NCBI RefSeq assembly: GCF_003023845.1
Contig: NZ_PYFT01000001.1
Span: 1,488,001 to 1,552,000, forward strand
Source: Adhaeribacter arboris
Lineage (GTDB): Bacteria; Bacteroidota; Bacteroidia; Cytophagales; Hymenobacteraceae
Direction of reading: 5' to 3'
DNA length: 64,000 nucleotides
Shown: positions 1-8,323 of the stretch, one piece after another
Numbering within the stretch: the stretch's first letter is position 1
Layout of the letters: the number at the start of each line of letters is the position of its first letter
The notes under the pieces: generated by a model
The model's input: only the letters and a program-made list of their open reading frames with translations
Told to the model about the DNA's origin: nothing
The model's database searches: none
Program-made: the position numbers and the translations under genes

Positions 1-471
1 AGCGGATGATTCGATTGTATACGTGTTGGTAACATCGTATTTCACGTAAAAAGGTTTTAATTCTCCCATACTGGGAGGCTGGTTTACGTGCTCCACTTTT
101 AAATCAATTACTTGCTTTACCCGCTCGTCTTTTTCGTTTCTTGCCTCAAAAAGTAACTGCACCGTGCGGTCCTTGGCCAGGCGATCAACAAAATCAAAGC
201 TTGGAGTCCAGGAAAAATGACCTAGAGTGTCAAAATACATTTCTTCCATCCTACCTGAAGTAAGAGAATAGAGAAAGCGAGTACCGGTGCCGCCAACTGC
301 TTTTACCTCAAATTGTAAACTTTGGCCTTCTTTTACTACATTCCATCCCGGCTGATTTGGAAAAATAAGCTGAAGCGGGCTAAGGCTTGCCGTTTGAGTA
401 GATCCTTGTTGGGCGTATGTATGTGTTAAGAGAAAGAAAACGGTAGAAAAAAGAAGAATACTCTTTTTCAT
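1..471 (-). CDS. Secreted Ig-like domain protein (partial, N-terminus)
   Basis: The frame is open from an ATG at 471 to the window edge, giving 157 codons of the N-terminal part. It begins with a signal peptide (MKKSILLFSTVFFLLTHTYAQ, cleaved near residue 20). The rest is beta-rich and reads like a putative Ig/cadherin-type repeat: W44, FEV, a 'GHFSWTPSFDFVD' segment and 'VNQPPSM' are typical of Bacteroidota secreted adhesion or cell-surface modules. The C-terminus is missing, so neither the full domain set nor a sorting signal can be seen. No specific function is recognised. It is divergent from the GT35-like gene at 1068. Confidence 0.6.
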   Translation of the reverse strand, partial: MKKSILLFSTVFFLLTHTYAQQGSTQTASLSPLQLIFPNQPGWNVVKEGQSLQFEVKAVGGTGTRFLYSLTSGRMEEMYFDTLGHFSWTPSFDFVDRLAKDRTVQLLFEARNEKDERVKQVIDLKVEHVNQPPSMGELKPFYVKYDVTNTYTIESSA

Positions 472-1067
472 GAAAGGTTAACTGATTTATCGGTTTTAAA
501 GGTAACAAAGACTTTAAAGGTAAAAAAGCAATCGACTGAATATTGCATCTCCGCTCATCATTAATCCATATTTAGTTTAGCAAAATGCAAAAACCTAAAC
601 CAGTTTATTATTTGTACAGTAGAAAAGCTTCAAATTATGTTGTCGGGCAAAACGAATTTTTAATAACTGCCAGGCTTACCTTTGAATCACAATCGGGTTT
701 TAGTTTATAATTTACCTAATGTTATGGTTTAGTAAATTTTGTTAGCCAACAACCTGTCAATCATCTATTTTAACTAAACACCTCTAACAAACACTTATTT
801 TTAAGCCACCTTACCGGTTGTAAGTAAAAATCGACGTGTATTCAACGCTTAACATTTAAATGAATAAACGGCATACCCGTTTAAAAATAAACTGGCTACC
901 AGATCCGCGCCCCTGTCCTTACGTTCTAAAAATCAGAAACTTTAGGAATTAATATTTAACTGACTGCGGCGGCAATCAAATTACTTTATCTATATTTATC
1001 TTTTCACTAGAATACCTTTTGGTAAAAAAATTGTCCAACTTAATTAGTTATTACTAAATAGAAATTT
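472..1067. other. Intergenic region, no gene seen
   Basis: This 596-base AT-rich divergent intergenic region lies between the Ig-like protein and the GT35-like gene. It contains only short out-of-context reading frames (for example a 30-codon frame from about 860) with no recognisable product, no clear hairpin and no exact TAnnTTTG promoter. It presumably holds both promoters. Confidence 0.4.
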
Positions 1068-2720
1068 ATGAAATTCTCTGACCTACAGCCATCCCCTACT
1101 TACGATAACGCCTATAAAACCCGGGTGGCTTATTTTTCGATGGAGTTCGCTATTCATCAGCCTTTAAAAATATACTCCGGAGGCTTAGGCTTTTTAGCTG
1201 GTTCGCACATGCGCAGTGCTTATGAATTAAAACAGAACTTAGTTGGTATTGGCATCTTATGGAAATACGGCTACTACGATCAAATCCGGAAAGACGATCA
1301 ATCCATGAACGTACTTTTTCAAGAAAAGCTTTACTACTTTGTGAAAGATATTGGCCTGCGGTTTCAAATTGATATAAATAACACACCGGTAACGGTAGCA
1401 GCTTATTACTTGGCGCCGGAAGTCTTTGACACGGTTCCCATGTTTTTCTTGTCCACGGACCTACCCGAAAACGATTATCTGGCCCGCACTACCTCGCATC
1501 ATTTATACAACGCTGATACCGCCGGAAAGGTGGGCGCCAGCATTTTACTGGGCGTAGGTGGGGCTAAACTACTAGACTTACTGGAATATAACGCCGACAT
1601 ATACCACTTTAACGAAGCGCACCCCTTACCGGCCGCCTTTTACCTGTACAATAAATTTAAAAACCTTGCCGAAGTAAAAAAACGAGTAGTATTTACCACG
1701 CACACTCCCGAAGAAGCCGGGAACGAAAAAACGGACATTCATTTATTAAACAAAATGAGTTTCTTCTGCAACACCCCGCTCGAAGAAGTGCGCCAAATAT
1801 CGGGGGAATGGGGTAATATTTTTAATCATACTTTAGTCGCTCTCCGGATGGCGAAAATTGCCAATGGCGTATCTAAAATGCACGGGGAGGTAGCCCGCCA
1901 GATGTGGAATTCTTATCCGGATATTTGTCCGATTTTACACGTTACTAATGCTCAAAATTGGTGCTATTGGGCAGACGCCCGCTTATACCAGGCTCTGAAA
2001 GTCGGCGATGATGAAGCTTTTCTGAAACGTAAAAAACGCTTAAAAAAACAATTGTTTGAAGAAGTAGCGAACCAGGTAGGCGACATCTACAAAGAAAAAG
2101 TTTTAACCATTGTGTGGGCCCGCCGCTTTGCCGGTTACAAACGCGCTGATTTACTCATGCGCGACTTAGCCCGTTTTGAAAGGTTAGTTACCAATGAAAA
2201 ATATCCGGTACAGATTATCTGGGCGGGTAAACCTTACCCGATGGACTATGGCGCCATTGGTACGTTCGACCGGTTGGTACAGGAATCGAAAAAATTCCCG
2301 AATTGTGCGGTAATGGTGGGCCACGAACTTAAATTATCTAAATTATTAAAAGGCGGCGCCGATATATGGTTGAATAACCCTCGCATCCGGAAAGAAGCAT
2401 CGGGTACCAGCGGCATGACGGCCGCCATGAACGGCGCTTTAAATTTTTCTATTCCGGACGGCTGGATTCCGGAATTTGCTCAACATGAACACAATAGCTT
2501 TATTGTGCCCGCCGCGGAACCAGGATTGAGTGAATTTGAAATGGATGAATTTGACCACGGCAACATTATGGATATGCTGGAGAATGTAATTTTACCCATG
2601 TACTACGAACAACCCGATAAGTGGCACCAAATGGTAAAAAACAGCATGACCGAAATTATTCCGGCTTTTGAGTCGGGTAGAATGGCTGATGAGTATTACC
2701 AAAATATATATAATGCGTAA
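1068..2720 (+). CDS. Short-form alpha-glucan phosphorylase homologue (GT35-like)
   Basis: A 550-residue GT-B protein of the short bacterial alpha-glucan phosphorylase group. Matching segments, in order, are the N-terminal 'YFSMEF...YSGGLGFLAGSHM' (about 23-50), 'HFNEAHPLPA' (about 180), 'TTHTPEEAGNE' (about 213), 'WARRFAGYKRADLL' (about 352) and 'EASGTSGM' (about 443-450). In classical phosphorylases the residue after this last motif is the lysine that binds pyridoxal phosphate; here it is Thr451 (codon ACG at 2418-2420). Phosphorolysis of glycogen-like glucan is the family role, but the missing lysine makes that uncertain. It may be a Bacteroidota subgroup with another glycosyl transfer activity. 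The protein is cytoplasmic, with no signal peptide. It is a single-gene unit with a strong terminator just downstream. Confidence 0.75.
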   Translation: MKFSDLQPSPTYDNAYKTRVAYFSMEFAIHQPLKIYSGGLGFLAGSHMRSAYELKQNLVGIGILWKYGYYDQIRKDDQSMNVLFQEKLYYFVKDIGLRFQIDINNTPVTVAAYYLAPEVFDTVPMFFLSTDLPENDYLARTTSHHLYNADTAGKVGASILLGVGGAKLLDLLEYNADIYHFNEAHPLPAAFYLYNKFKNLAEVKKRVVFTTHTPEEAGNEKTDIHLLNKMSFFCNTPLEEVRQISGEWGNIFNHTLVALRMAKIANGVSKMHGEVARQMWNSYPDICPILHVTNAQNWCYWADARLYQALKVGDDEAFLKRKKRLKKQLFEEVANQVGDIYKEKVLTIVWARRFAGYKRADLLMRDLARFERLVTNEKYPVQIIWAGKPYPMDYGAIGTFDRLVQESKKFPNCAVMVGHELKLSKLLKGGADIWLNNPRIRKEASGTSGMTAAMNGALNFSIPDGWIPEFAQHEHNSFIVPAAEPGLSEFEMDEFDHGNIMDMLENVILPMYYEQPDKWHQMVKNSMTEIIPAFESGRMADEYYQNIYNA

Positions 2721-2740
2721 CTAAAATTTTCTTTCTTACT

Positions 2741-2790
2741 AAAACTTAAAAACCCGGTGATACATCTATATTGCCGGGTTTTTAAGTTTT
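2741..2790 (+). terminator. Intrinsic terminator after the GT35-like gene
   Basis: A perfect 17-bp inverted repeat (arms 2741-2757 and 2774-2790) with a 16-nt loop. The A-rich 5' arm and T-rich 3' arm flank a CCGG core, so it can act on either strand. It lies 20 bases after the stop codon. Confidence 0.8.
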
Positions 2791-3114
2791 AGTCACCGAA
2801 AGTTTAGGTAAATATTAAATTTAATATTCAGCCTAAATTTTTATTTGGACGAAGTACTTCGATTAAAAATCTAAAATTTACCTTTATTTAAATCCTCCAA
2901 GAACGTCTGCCTTTCAAATCTTTTAGTCTTTATTTCTTATCTATCATTTTCAATTTTTGAACGGGACAAAGCACTAATTATTTAAGTAAGAAATAAAACT
3001 TCAAGTTTAAACAAGCATTTATAGAAAAAATGAAGAAATCCGTATTTAACCGGGTAAATAACTTTTAAAACTGCCGTAAAAGATTTGGTTAAGAGTTAAT
3101 GGAAATATCACCTA
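2791..3114. other. Intergenic region, no gene seen
   Basis: 324 AT-rich bases upstream of the DUF1003 gene. The only structure noted is an 18-bp AT-only palindrome at 2811-2828, which is not convincing as a signal. No gene or RNA is recognised. Confidence 0.35.
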
Positions 3115-3660
3115 ATGAATTCAGATAAAAATCAACCAGGAATTAAATCCGGCATGGCGCAAATTGTGGAGCGCAATATTAAAGCTTTGCTGGACCGCCG
3201 GCAAAAAGATGCGGCTAACAAATCGTGGCAGGACAAAATGGCCGATGCCGTTACCCGCTTTACCGGCAGCATGACCTTTGTTATTATCCACTTACTTTTG
3301 TTCGGCACCTGGATTCTCTGGAACGCAAAAATTTTCCCGGTTAAACCTTTTGATCCTTCTTTTGTGGTATTGGCCATGTTTGCCTCGGTAGAGGCTATTT
3401 TCTTATCTACGTTTGTGCTGATTAGTCAGAACCGGATGGCGGCTTTAGCGGATAAACGCGCCGATTTAGATTTGCAAGTAAGTTTACTGGCGGAGCATGA
3501 AATTACGCGATTGATTACCTTAGTTACCGAAATAGCGCGCAAAATGGATATTGAAGAAGCGCACGATCCGGAAATCACGGAATTAGCCCAGGATGTTCAT
3601 CCGGAAAAAGTATTGGATACGATGGAGGAGAACGAAGAAAAATATTCAAAGGAAAATTAA
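3115..3660 (+). CDS. DUF1003 family membrane protein
   Basis: A 181-residue protein with two membrane segments (about residues 50-70 and 80-104), separated by the short loop 'NAKIFPVKPFDPS'. It then has the conserved family segment 'LISQNRMAALADKRADLDLQV' followed by a helical acidic C-tail. This is the classic DUF1003 layout. The biochemical role is unknown for the family. It is convergent with the ABC permease at 3667, with only six bases between the two stops and no terminator hairpin visible. Confidence 0.85.
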   Translation: MNSDKNQPGIKSGMAQIVERNIKALLDRRQKDAANKSWQDKMADAVTRFTGSMTFVIIHLLLFGTWILWNAKIFPVKPFDPSFVVLAMFASVEAIFLSTFVLISQNRMAALADKRADLDLQVSLLAEHEITRLITLVTEIARKMDIEEAHDPEITELAQDVHPEKVLDTMEENEEKYSKEN

Positions 3661-3666
3661 ACTTGC

Positions 3667-4905
3667 TTACTCGTAACGCAGCGATTCAATGGGGTCGAGT
3701 TTAGAAGCTTTAAATGCAGGATAATAACCCGATAATAAACCTACTACCACGCAAACCAGTAAGCCTACCATCACCCAAAGCCAAGGCACAATAAAAGTAC
3801 CATTCCCAACTAGTGAGGCCACTCCGTTACCCATTAATACGCCAAATAATACCCCGGCAATGCCACCTAAAAAGCAAATTACAATAGCTTCAATTAAAAA
3901 TTGTTGCCGTATTTGCTTGGCCGTAGCGCCCAAGGCTTTCCGGACCCCAATTTCGCGGGTGCGTTCCGTTACCGAAACCATCATGATGTTCATCAACCCG
4001 ATAGAAGCGCCCAGTAAGGTGATAAAGCCCACTAAAAACCCACCAACTTTTAAATAACCAGTAATTTCATTCATGGATTTTAACATGGAATCGCTCCGGT
4101 TGATTTCAAAAGAATCTTCCTGCCCTAAAGCATCTTGCCGCACCTTGCGCATAATACCAGTAGCTTCGGACATGGCAAAAAACAAATTTTCCTTTTTTAA
4201 AATCGCCGTTTTTATTTCGTAGGTAAGCGCTTTTTGCCGGGGCATTTGATTGCCCGTTACTAAAGGAATAATAATCAGGCGATCGGCTCCGCCCCCACCC
4301 ATGTTGTTGCCACTTTTTTCCAGTTGACCCACTATTTTAAATCGCCGGCCCAACATGTAAATCGACTTGCTAACGGCACTTTTCCCTTTAAATAATTTTT
4401 CGTTGATCTCGTTACCTACAATAGCCACATTGGCCCCGTTTTCCAGTTCACTCGCTGAAAAAGGCCGACCGGTTTGTACGTTATAATTTTCGTTGACCAG
4501 ATAATTTTCATCGCCGGCCGTAACGTTTATGTTAGGATTCGTTTTAATATTCCCGTTTTTAACAATAGTAGCCCCCGAAATAAAAGCCGCTAAACTTACC
4601 CGGGCTTCTTCGCCGGATATTTCTTTGTAGCGACGCGCCTGCAAATACGTGATGGGTGGGTAAATTTTCCCTTGGCGGCCATTTTGCTGGTAACGATTGG
4701 TATACCCTTTGGCCACAATATCAAAAGAATTGGCGCCTAACGAAGAAAAAGTTTGGTCAATAGAATATTTAATGGAATCAACGGCCGTTAATATTCCTAC
4801 CAACGACATAATACCAATGGATACAATAAGAGCCGTTAATACCGTCCGAAGCAGATTGCTTTGAATGGAACGTAAACCTTCTTTAATATTTTCGATAAAA
4901 TTCAT
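3667..4905 (-). CDS. MacB/FtsX-type ABC transporter permease
   Basis: About 412 residues from the ATG at 4905 (MNFIENIKEGLRSI). A longer in-frame start at 4926 adds seven residues without family support. It has the layout of MacB-type permeases: an N-terminal membrane helix (about 20-40), a large periplasmic core (about 45-275) and three C-terminal helices (about 285-405) including 'ERTREIGVRKALGA', the hallmark FtsX segment. It ends 'KLDPIESLRYE', the usual family end. Such permeases pair with an ATPase to move lipoproteins, peptides or drugs across the envelope; no ATPase gene lies adjacent. Confidence 0.88.
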   Translation of the reverse strand: MNFIENIKEGLRSIQSNLLRTVLTALIVSIGIMSLVGILTAVDSIKYSIDQTFSSLGANSFDIVAKGYTNRYQQNGRQGKIYPPITYLQARRYKEISGEEARVSLAAFISGATIVKNGNIKTNPNINVTAGDENYLVNENYNVQTGRPFSASELENGANVAIVGNEINEKLFKGKSAVSKSIYMLGRRFKIVGQLEKSGNNMGGGGADRLIIIPLVTGNQMPRQKALTYEIKTAILKKENLFFAMSEATGIMRKVRQDALGQEDSFEINRSDSMLKSMNEITGYLKVGGFLVGFITLLGASIGLMNIMMVSVTERTREIGVRKALGATAKQIRQQFLIEAIVICFLGGIAGVLFGVLMGNGVASLVGNGTFIVPWLWVMVGLLVCVVVGLLSGYYPAFKASKLDPIESLRYE

Positions 4906-5057
4906 GGTATACCCAGATTTTTGCAACCTGTTTCCGGAGGTTAACCGTTAAAACTACTTCGGGTTAGTTGGGATAAATATAAGCGCAAATTCGAAGAAGT
5001 CCTCGTTTATAAAGTTTAATTTGTGTAAGTTACAATAGTTTATCAATTTATAATTAA

Positions 5058-6323
5058 ATGGTACATAAGTTAATAAGCACCTGGGTGCTCCTTATTTTTA
5101 TTTCGTTTCGCGGGCTGGCTTCGCAGGTGCTTATACCCATGGACGAATCTCAAAAAGATCACTTAAAATCTTACGGACTTGCCTACTGGGTTTTACAACA
5201 ACAAGTAGAAGTTGACTGGCTTTTGAATTACAAAGGCGGTTCTTTTGCTTTTGCCCATAATCCTAAACTAGAGAACGAAATGGTAGTACGCGGGATTACG
5301 TACCAGGTAATTTCCGACGCGCAATACAATCAGGTTTTATCCCAGATTGCTTCTCCGGAATCGAACATGGACGTAATGAAGTTGGAGAAAGTGCCTAAAA
5401 TTGCGGTGTACTCGCCTAAAACCAAACAACCCTGGGACGATGCCGTTACGCTGGTACTTACTTACGCCGAAATTCCGTACGATGTAATTTACGACGAAGA
5501 AGTAATGCAAGGGGTCTTACCTAAATACGATTGGCTGCATTTACACCACGAAGATTTTACGGGTCAGTACGGCAAATTTTACATGTCGTACCGCAATTAT
5601 CCCTGGTACATTGCGCAGCAACAAGAATCGGAAGCTACGGCTAAAAAGTACGGATTTAATAAAGTAACGCAGTTAAAGCTGGCCGTGGTGAACAAGATAA
5701 AAGAATTCTGCGTGGGTGGTGGGTTTATGTTTGCGATGTGTTCCGCTACCGATACGTATGACATTGCCCTGGCAGCAAACGGATTAGACATTGTAGAAGC
5801 TATGTTTGATGGAGATGCGGCTGATCCGGGAGCGCAGCAAAAATTAGATTTTACCAAAACCTTTGCTTTTAAAGATTTTACGATTAGCCGCAACCCGTAC
5901 GATCCGGAATTTTCGAACATTGATAACCAACAACACGAGCGCGGTTTAATGGAAAGCAACGACTTTTTTCAGTTGTTTACCTTCTCCGCCAAATGGGACC
6001 CAATTCCTACCATGCTCACCCAGAATCACGAGAAAACCGTTAAAGGATTTATGGGTCAAACTACGGCTTTTAAAAAACAGTTAATTAAGTCGGATGTAAT
6101 TATAATGGGCGAAACCAAAGCCGCTAACGAAGTTCGCTACATGCATGGTACCTTAGGTAAAGGCACCTGGACTTTTTACGGCGGCCACGACCCGGAAGAT
6201 TACCAACACCATGTCGGCGAAGAACCCACCGATTTAGCGCTTCATCCAAATTCTGCCGGCTACCGCTTAATTTTAAATAATATCCTTTTTCCGGCTGCCA
6301 AGAAGAAAAAGCTTAAAACCTGA
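5058..6323 (+). CDS. Conserved secreted protein, glutamine-amidotransferase-like fold suspected
   Basis: 421 residues with an N-terminal signal peptide (about 1-22, ending GLAS). The body contains 'KIAVYSP', 'YDWLHLHHEDFTG', and 'GGGFMFAMCSATDTYD' with a cysteine in a nucleophile-elbow-like position, then 'GTWTFYGGHDPED' near the end. These features suggest a class-I glutamine-amidotransferase/ThuA-like flavodoxin fold. From memory, homologues in Bacteroidota are often labelled 'asparagine synthetase B', but no asparagine synthetase domain is visible here. The actual function is unknown. It is monocistronic, followed by an inverted word tract and a terminator. Confidence 0.6.
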   Translation: MVHKLISTWVLLIFISFRGLASQVLIPMDESQKDHLKSYGLAYWVLQQQVEVDWLLNYKGGSFAFAHNPKLENEMVVRGITYQVISDAQYNQVLSQIASPESNMDVMKLEKVPKIAVYSPKTKQPWDDAVTLVLTYAEIPYDVIYDEEVMQGVLPKYDWLHLHHEDFTGQYGKFYMSYRNYPWYIAQQQESEATAKKYGFNKVTQLKLAVVNKIKEFCVGGGFMFAMCSATDTYDIALAANGLDIVEAMFDGDAADPGAQQKLDFTKTFAFKDFTISRNPYDPEFSNIDNQQHERGLMESNDFFQLFTFSAKWDPIPTMLTQNHEKTVKGFMGQTTAFKKQLIKSDVIIMGETKAANEVRYMHGTLGKGTWTFYGGHDPEDYQHHVGEEPTDLALHPNSAGYRLILNNILFPAAKKKKLKT

Positions 6324-6327
6324 CTTT

Positions 6328-6392
6328 AGTTGTTGGTTGTTAGTTATTAGAGTAAATTATTACTTTGAAAACCACCCACTAACAACTGATAC
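6328..6392. repeat. Intergenic inverted word tract
   Basis: The left arm (6328-6350) is made of GTTGTTAGT-like words. The right arm (6372-6392) carries the complementary words ACTAACAAC. They share a core of about 10 bp. The tract lies directly after the stop codon of the upstream gene. Confidence 0.5.
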
Positions 6393-6409
6393 TGGATATT
6401 TGTTTGTAG

Positions 6410-6434
6410 AAAAGCCGGTTTATCCGGCTTTTTT
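6410..6434 (+). terminator. Intrinsic terminator
   Basis: A 9-bp stem (6410-6418 with 6424-6432) of the AAAAGCCGG type, with a 5-nt loop followed by a T run. It terminates the gene ending at 6323. Confidence 0.8.
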
Positions 6435-6592
6435 GTTGAACTCAAAAGTACTAGTAAACTCATATTACAATTCTGAATACCAATACATTGAAAGTAAAAT
6501 TACCTTGACACAGACGTCTAAAATTCGGCAATTCTTGTTTGGGTTCTGCGGATGTACAATTATCTTCAGGAATACCTAAAACCACTTTTACC

Positions 6593-7357
6593 GTGCGCCT
6601 GAATAATTTATCTTTCCTTTTACTTTTAATCTTTCTTTGGTTTAATTTTTCCTGTTCAGTTATAAGCCACAATTCTGGTTACGATGCTAACCCGGTATTT
6701 ACGCCTTTTCACGAGAAAGCTGGCGAAATAAAAGCTAGTGCCGGCTATGGCCGCGTATTAGGTATTCAGGCTAATGCTTCTTATTCGCTGTCTAACCATT
6801 TTGCCTTAATGGGAGGTGGCGTTTATAACCATCAGACTATTTCTACGGTCGGCTTTTTTAATCCGGTTTACTTTAAAATGAAAAGTCATTATGCCGAAGG
6901 CGCTATAGGTTATTATTTCTCTCTGCCAGGAAAAGTATTTACGCAGGTAGAAATATTTGCCGGTTTAGGAACCGGTGTATTACATAAAAAAACAGATTCT
7001 GATCAGGATTTTTCGAGTTACCAGGAATGGAGAAGTAAGTTTAAAAAACCTTTCTTGCAGATTTCAGTCAGGAAATCAGCGGCTGATAATTTAGAAGTAG
7101 GTTTCGCTAACCGCTTATCCGTTGTAAGATTCCGTGCATTAAACTATACTGCTTACGCCGATACAGCCAGGTATAGAAAAATAGGTACTCTGATAACAGA
7201 ACCCGTACTTGTAGTAAGTTACGGAAAACTTTTAAAAGCTACTTCGCAAATGGGAGTAGCTATTCCCCTGACAAAAGCTTTAAAAACTTCTTCCGGCACA
7301 AGTTTTTCCAATGCCAGTATACTTTTCCAACTCGGGATAAAGTACACTTTCAGGTAA
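6593..7357 (+). CDS. Putative outer-membrane beta-barrel lipoprotein
   Basis: The frame opens at a TTG at 6539, but a GTG at 6593 gives a better leader (RLNNLSFLLLLIFLWFNFSC), with a lipobox-like 'FNFSC' before a mature N-terminal cysteine. About 254 residues follow, with alternating hydrophobic strands and many glycines ('AGYGRVLGIQANASYSL', 'GYYFSLPGKVFTQVEIFAGLG'), ending in an aromatic residue (KYTFR). This pattern suggests a small beta-barrel of unknown function. The start assignment is uncertain. Confidence 0.55.
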   Translation: MRLNNLSFLLLLIFLWFNFSCSVISHNSGYDANPVFTPFHEKAGEIKASAGYGRVLGIQANASYSLSNHFALMGGGVYNHQTISTVGFFNPVYFKMKSHYAEGAIGYYFSLPGKVFTQVEIFAGLGTGVLHKKTDSDQDFSSYQEWRSKFKKPFLQISVRKSAADNLEVGFANRLSVVRFRALNYTAYADTARYRKIGTLITEPVLVVSYGKLLKATSQMGVAIPLTKALKTSSGTSFSNASILFQLGIKYTFR

Positions 7358-7400
7358 GTAATCTGATGTGTTATCTTTCTTGGTTTGTTCTTAAAGAGAA

Positions 7401-7421
7401 AGTTAATTTTTTTAATTAACT
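7401..7421. terminator. Possible weak bidirectional terminator
   Basis: An 8-bp AT-rich stem (7401-7408 with 7414-7421) and a T5 loop between two convergent genes. The stem is weak, so this is tentative. Confidence 0.3.
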
Positions 7422-7442
7422 GGGGATGTATTTCCAAAAATC

Positions 7443-7470
7443 TAACAACTAGCACCCAGCAACTAACAAC
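7443..7470. repeat. Intergenic word tract (single arm)
   Basis: Repeated CAACTA/AACAAC words between convergent genes. They resemble the right arm of the tract at 6328-6392. No left arm is visible. Confidence 0.4.
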
Positions 7471-7474
7471 TTAA

Positions 7475-8086
7475 CTAATGCATCCGATCCGGGCGGTGTT
7501 CCAGATTTTTGATAATGTCGGCTTCAATTTTAAGCAGTTCTTGCAGACGAGCATCTACTACTTCGGCGGGCATATATTCTTTGGCTAATTTTACAAAACT
7601 AACGTAATGTCCGGCTTCGGAAGCCATTAATTCGTAATAAAATTTTTGTAAACCTTCGTCAGGAATATTTTTCCAGAGCAGTTTAAAGCGTTCGCAACTC
7701 CTAGCTTCAATCAAGGCATTTACCAACAAATGGTCCATTAATTGGCGTTCGCGCTTATCGCCTTTCCGAATGTGTTTGCTTAATTCGACTACGTACTCAT
7801 CCGGCCGGTTACGCCCCAATTCATAACCTCGTTTTTTTAACTCGTCCAGCACCCGTTCAAAATGGCCCCATTCTTCGGCTACCAAAGCCGTCATCTCGTC
7901 AACTAATTTGCTTTTATCCGGATATTTTACAATTAAGGATATAGCCGAGGTAGCTGCTTTTTGTTCGCAATAAGCATGATCAATTAAAATTTCCCGAATA
8001 TTTTTCTCGGCTATGTTTACCCAACGCGGATCGGTAGGTAGTTTTAATTTCAGAATAGTTTTACCAGGGTTGGTTGCTTCTTCCAT
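7475..8086 (-). CDS. miaE: tRNA-(ms2io6A)-hydroxylase, MiaE-like
   Basis: A 203-residue all-helical protein of the ferritin-like diiron MiaE family. Likely iron ligands are E41 (in CEQKA), E72 and H75 (EEWGH), E127 or E132 (EARSCERF), and E157 and H160 (SEAGHY). MiaE hydroxylates the isopentenyl group of 2-methylthio-N6-isopentenyladenosine at position 37 of tRNAs. Its substrate is made by MiaB, whose gene is also in this window at 15644. It lies downstream of the porin gene on the same strand, with a long inverted tract between them. Cytoplasmic. Confidence 0.85.
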   Translation of the reverse strand: MEEATNPGKTILKLKLPTDPRWVNIAEKNIREILIDHAYCEQKAATSAISLIVKYPDKSKLVDEMTALVAEEWGHFERVLDELKKRGYELGRNRPDEYVVELSKHIRKGDKRERQLMDHLLVNALIEARSCERFKLLWKNIPDEGLQKFYYELMASEAGHYVSFVKLAKEYMPAEVVDARLQELLKIEADIIKNLEHRPDRMH

Positions 8087-8097
8087 AAGTTGGTTTT

Positions 8098-8314
8098 AAA
8101 GTTGGAAGGTTAGAAAGTTAAAAGGTTATTTTTAGTTGAAAGATTAAAAATTTTCAATTTATTATGATAAATAGGTATGTTCTGCGATTCAGTTAAATAC
8201 TATTTTCATTAATACCTTATTGTGGGTTCGTAAGAGATTCCTAAATAAATTTCGTTAATACCTGTAAATGGTAACGATTAGTTTAACTTTTCAACTTTGT
8301 AACCTTCCAGCTTT
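8098..8314. repeat. Long inverted word-tract pair between porin and miaE
   Basis: Arms at 8098-8127 and 8285-8314 are 30 nt each and complementary at 26 of 30 positions, built from AAAGTTGGAAGGTTA-like words. About 157 bases lie between them. It occupies the junction between two same-strand genes. Confidence 0.7.
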
Positions 8315-8323
8315 ACAACTAAT

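Noticed and set aside
860-952. 30-codon open frame in the first intergenic region
   Set aside because: Too short, with no recognisable product or ribosome-binding context.
2811-2828. 18-bp AT-only palindrome
   Set aside because: Composition alone can explain it; no T run or operator context.
6337-6579. An 80-codon open frame after the gene ending at 6323
   Set aside because: It runs through the word tract and the terminator hairpin, so it is not a plausible gene.
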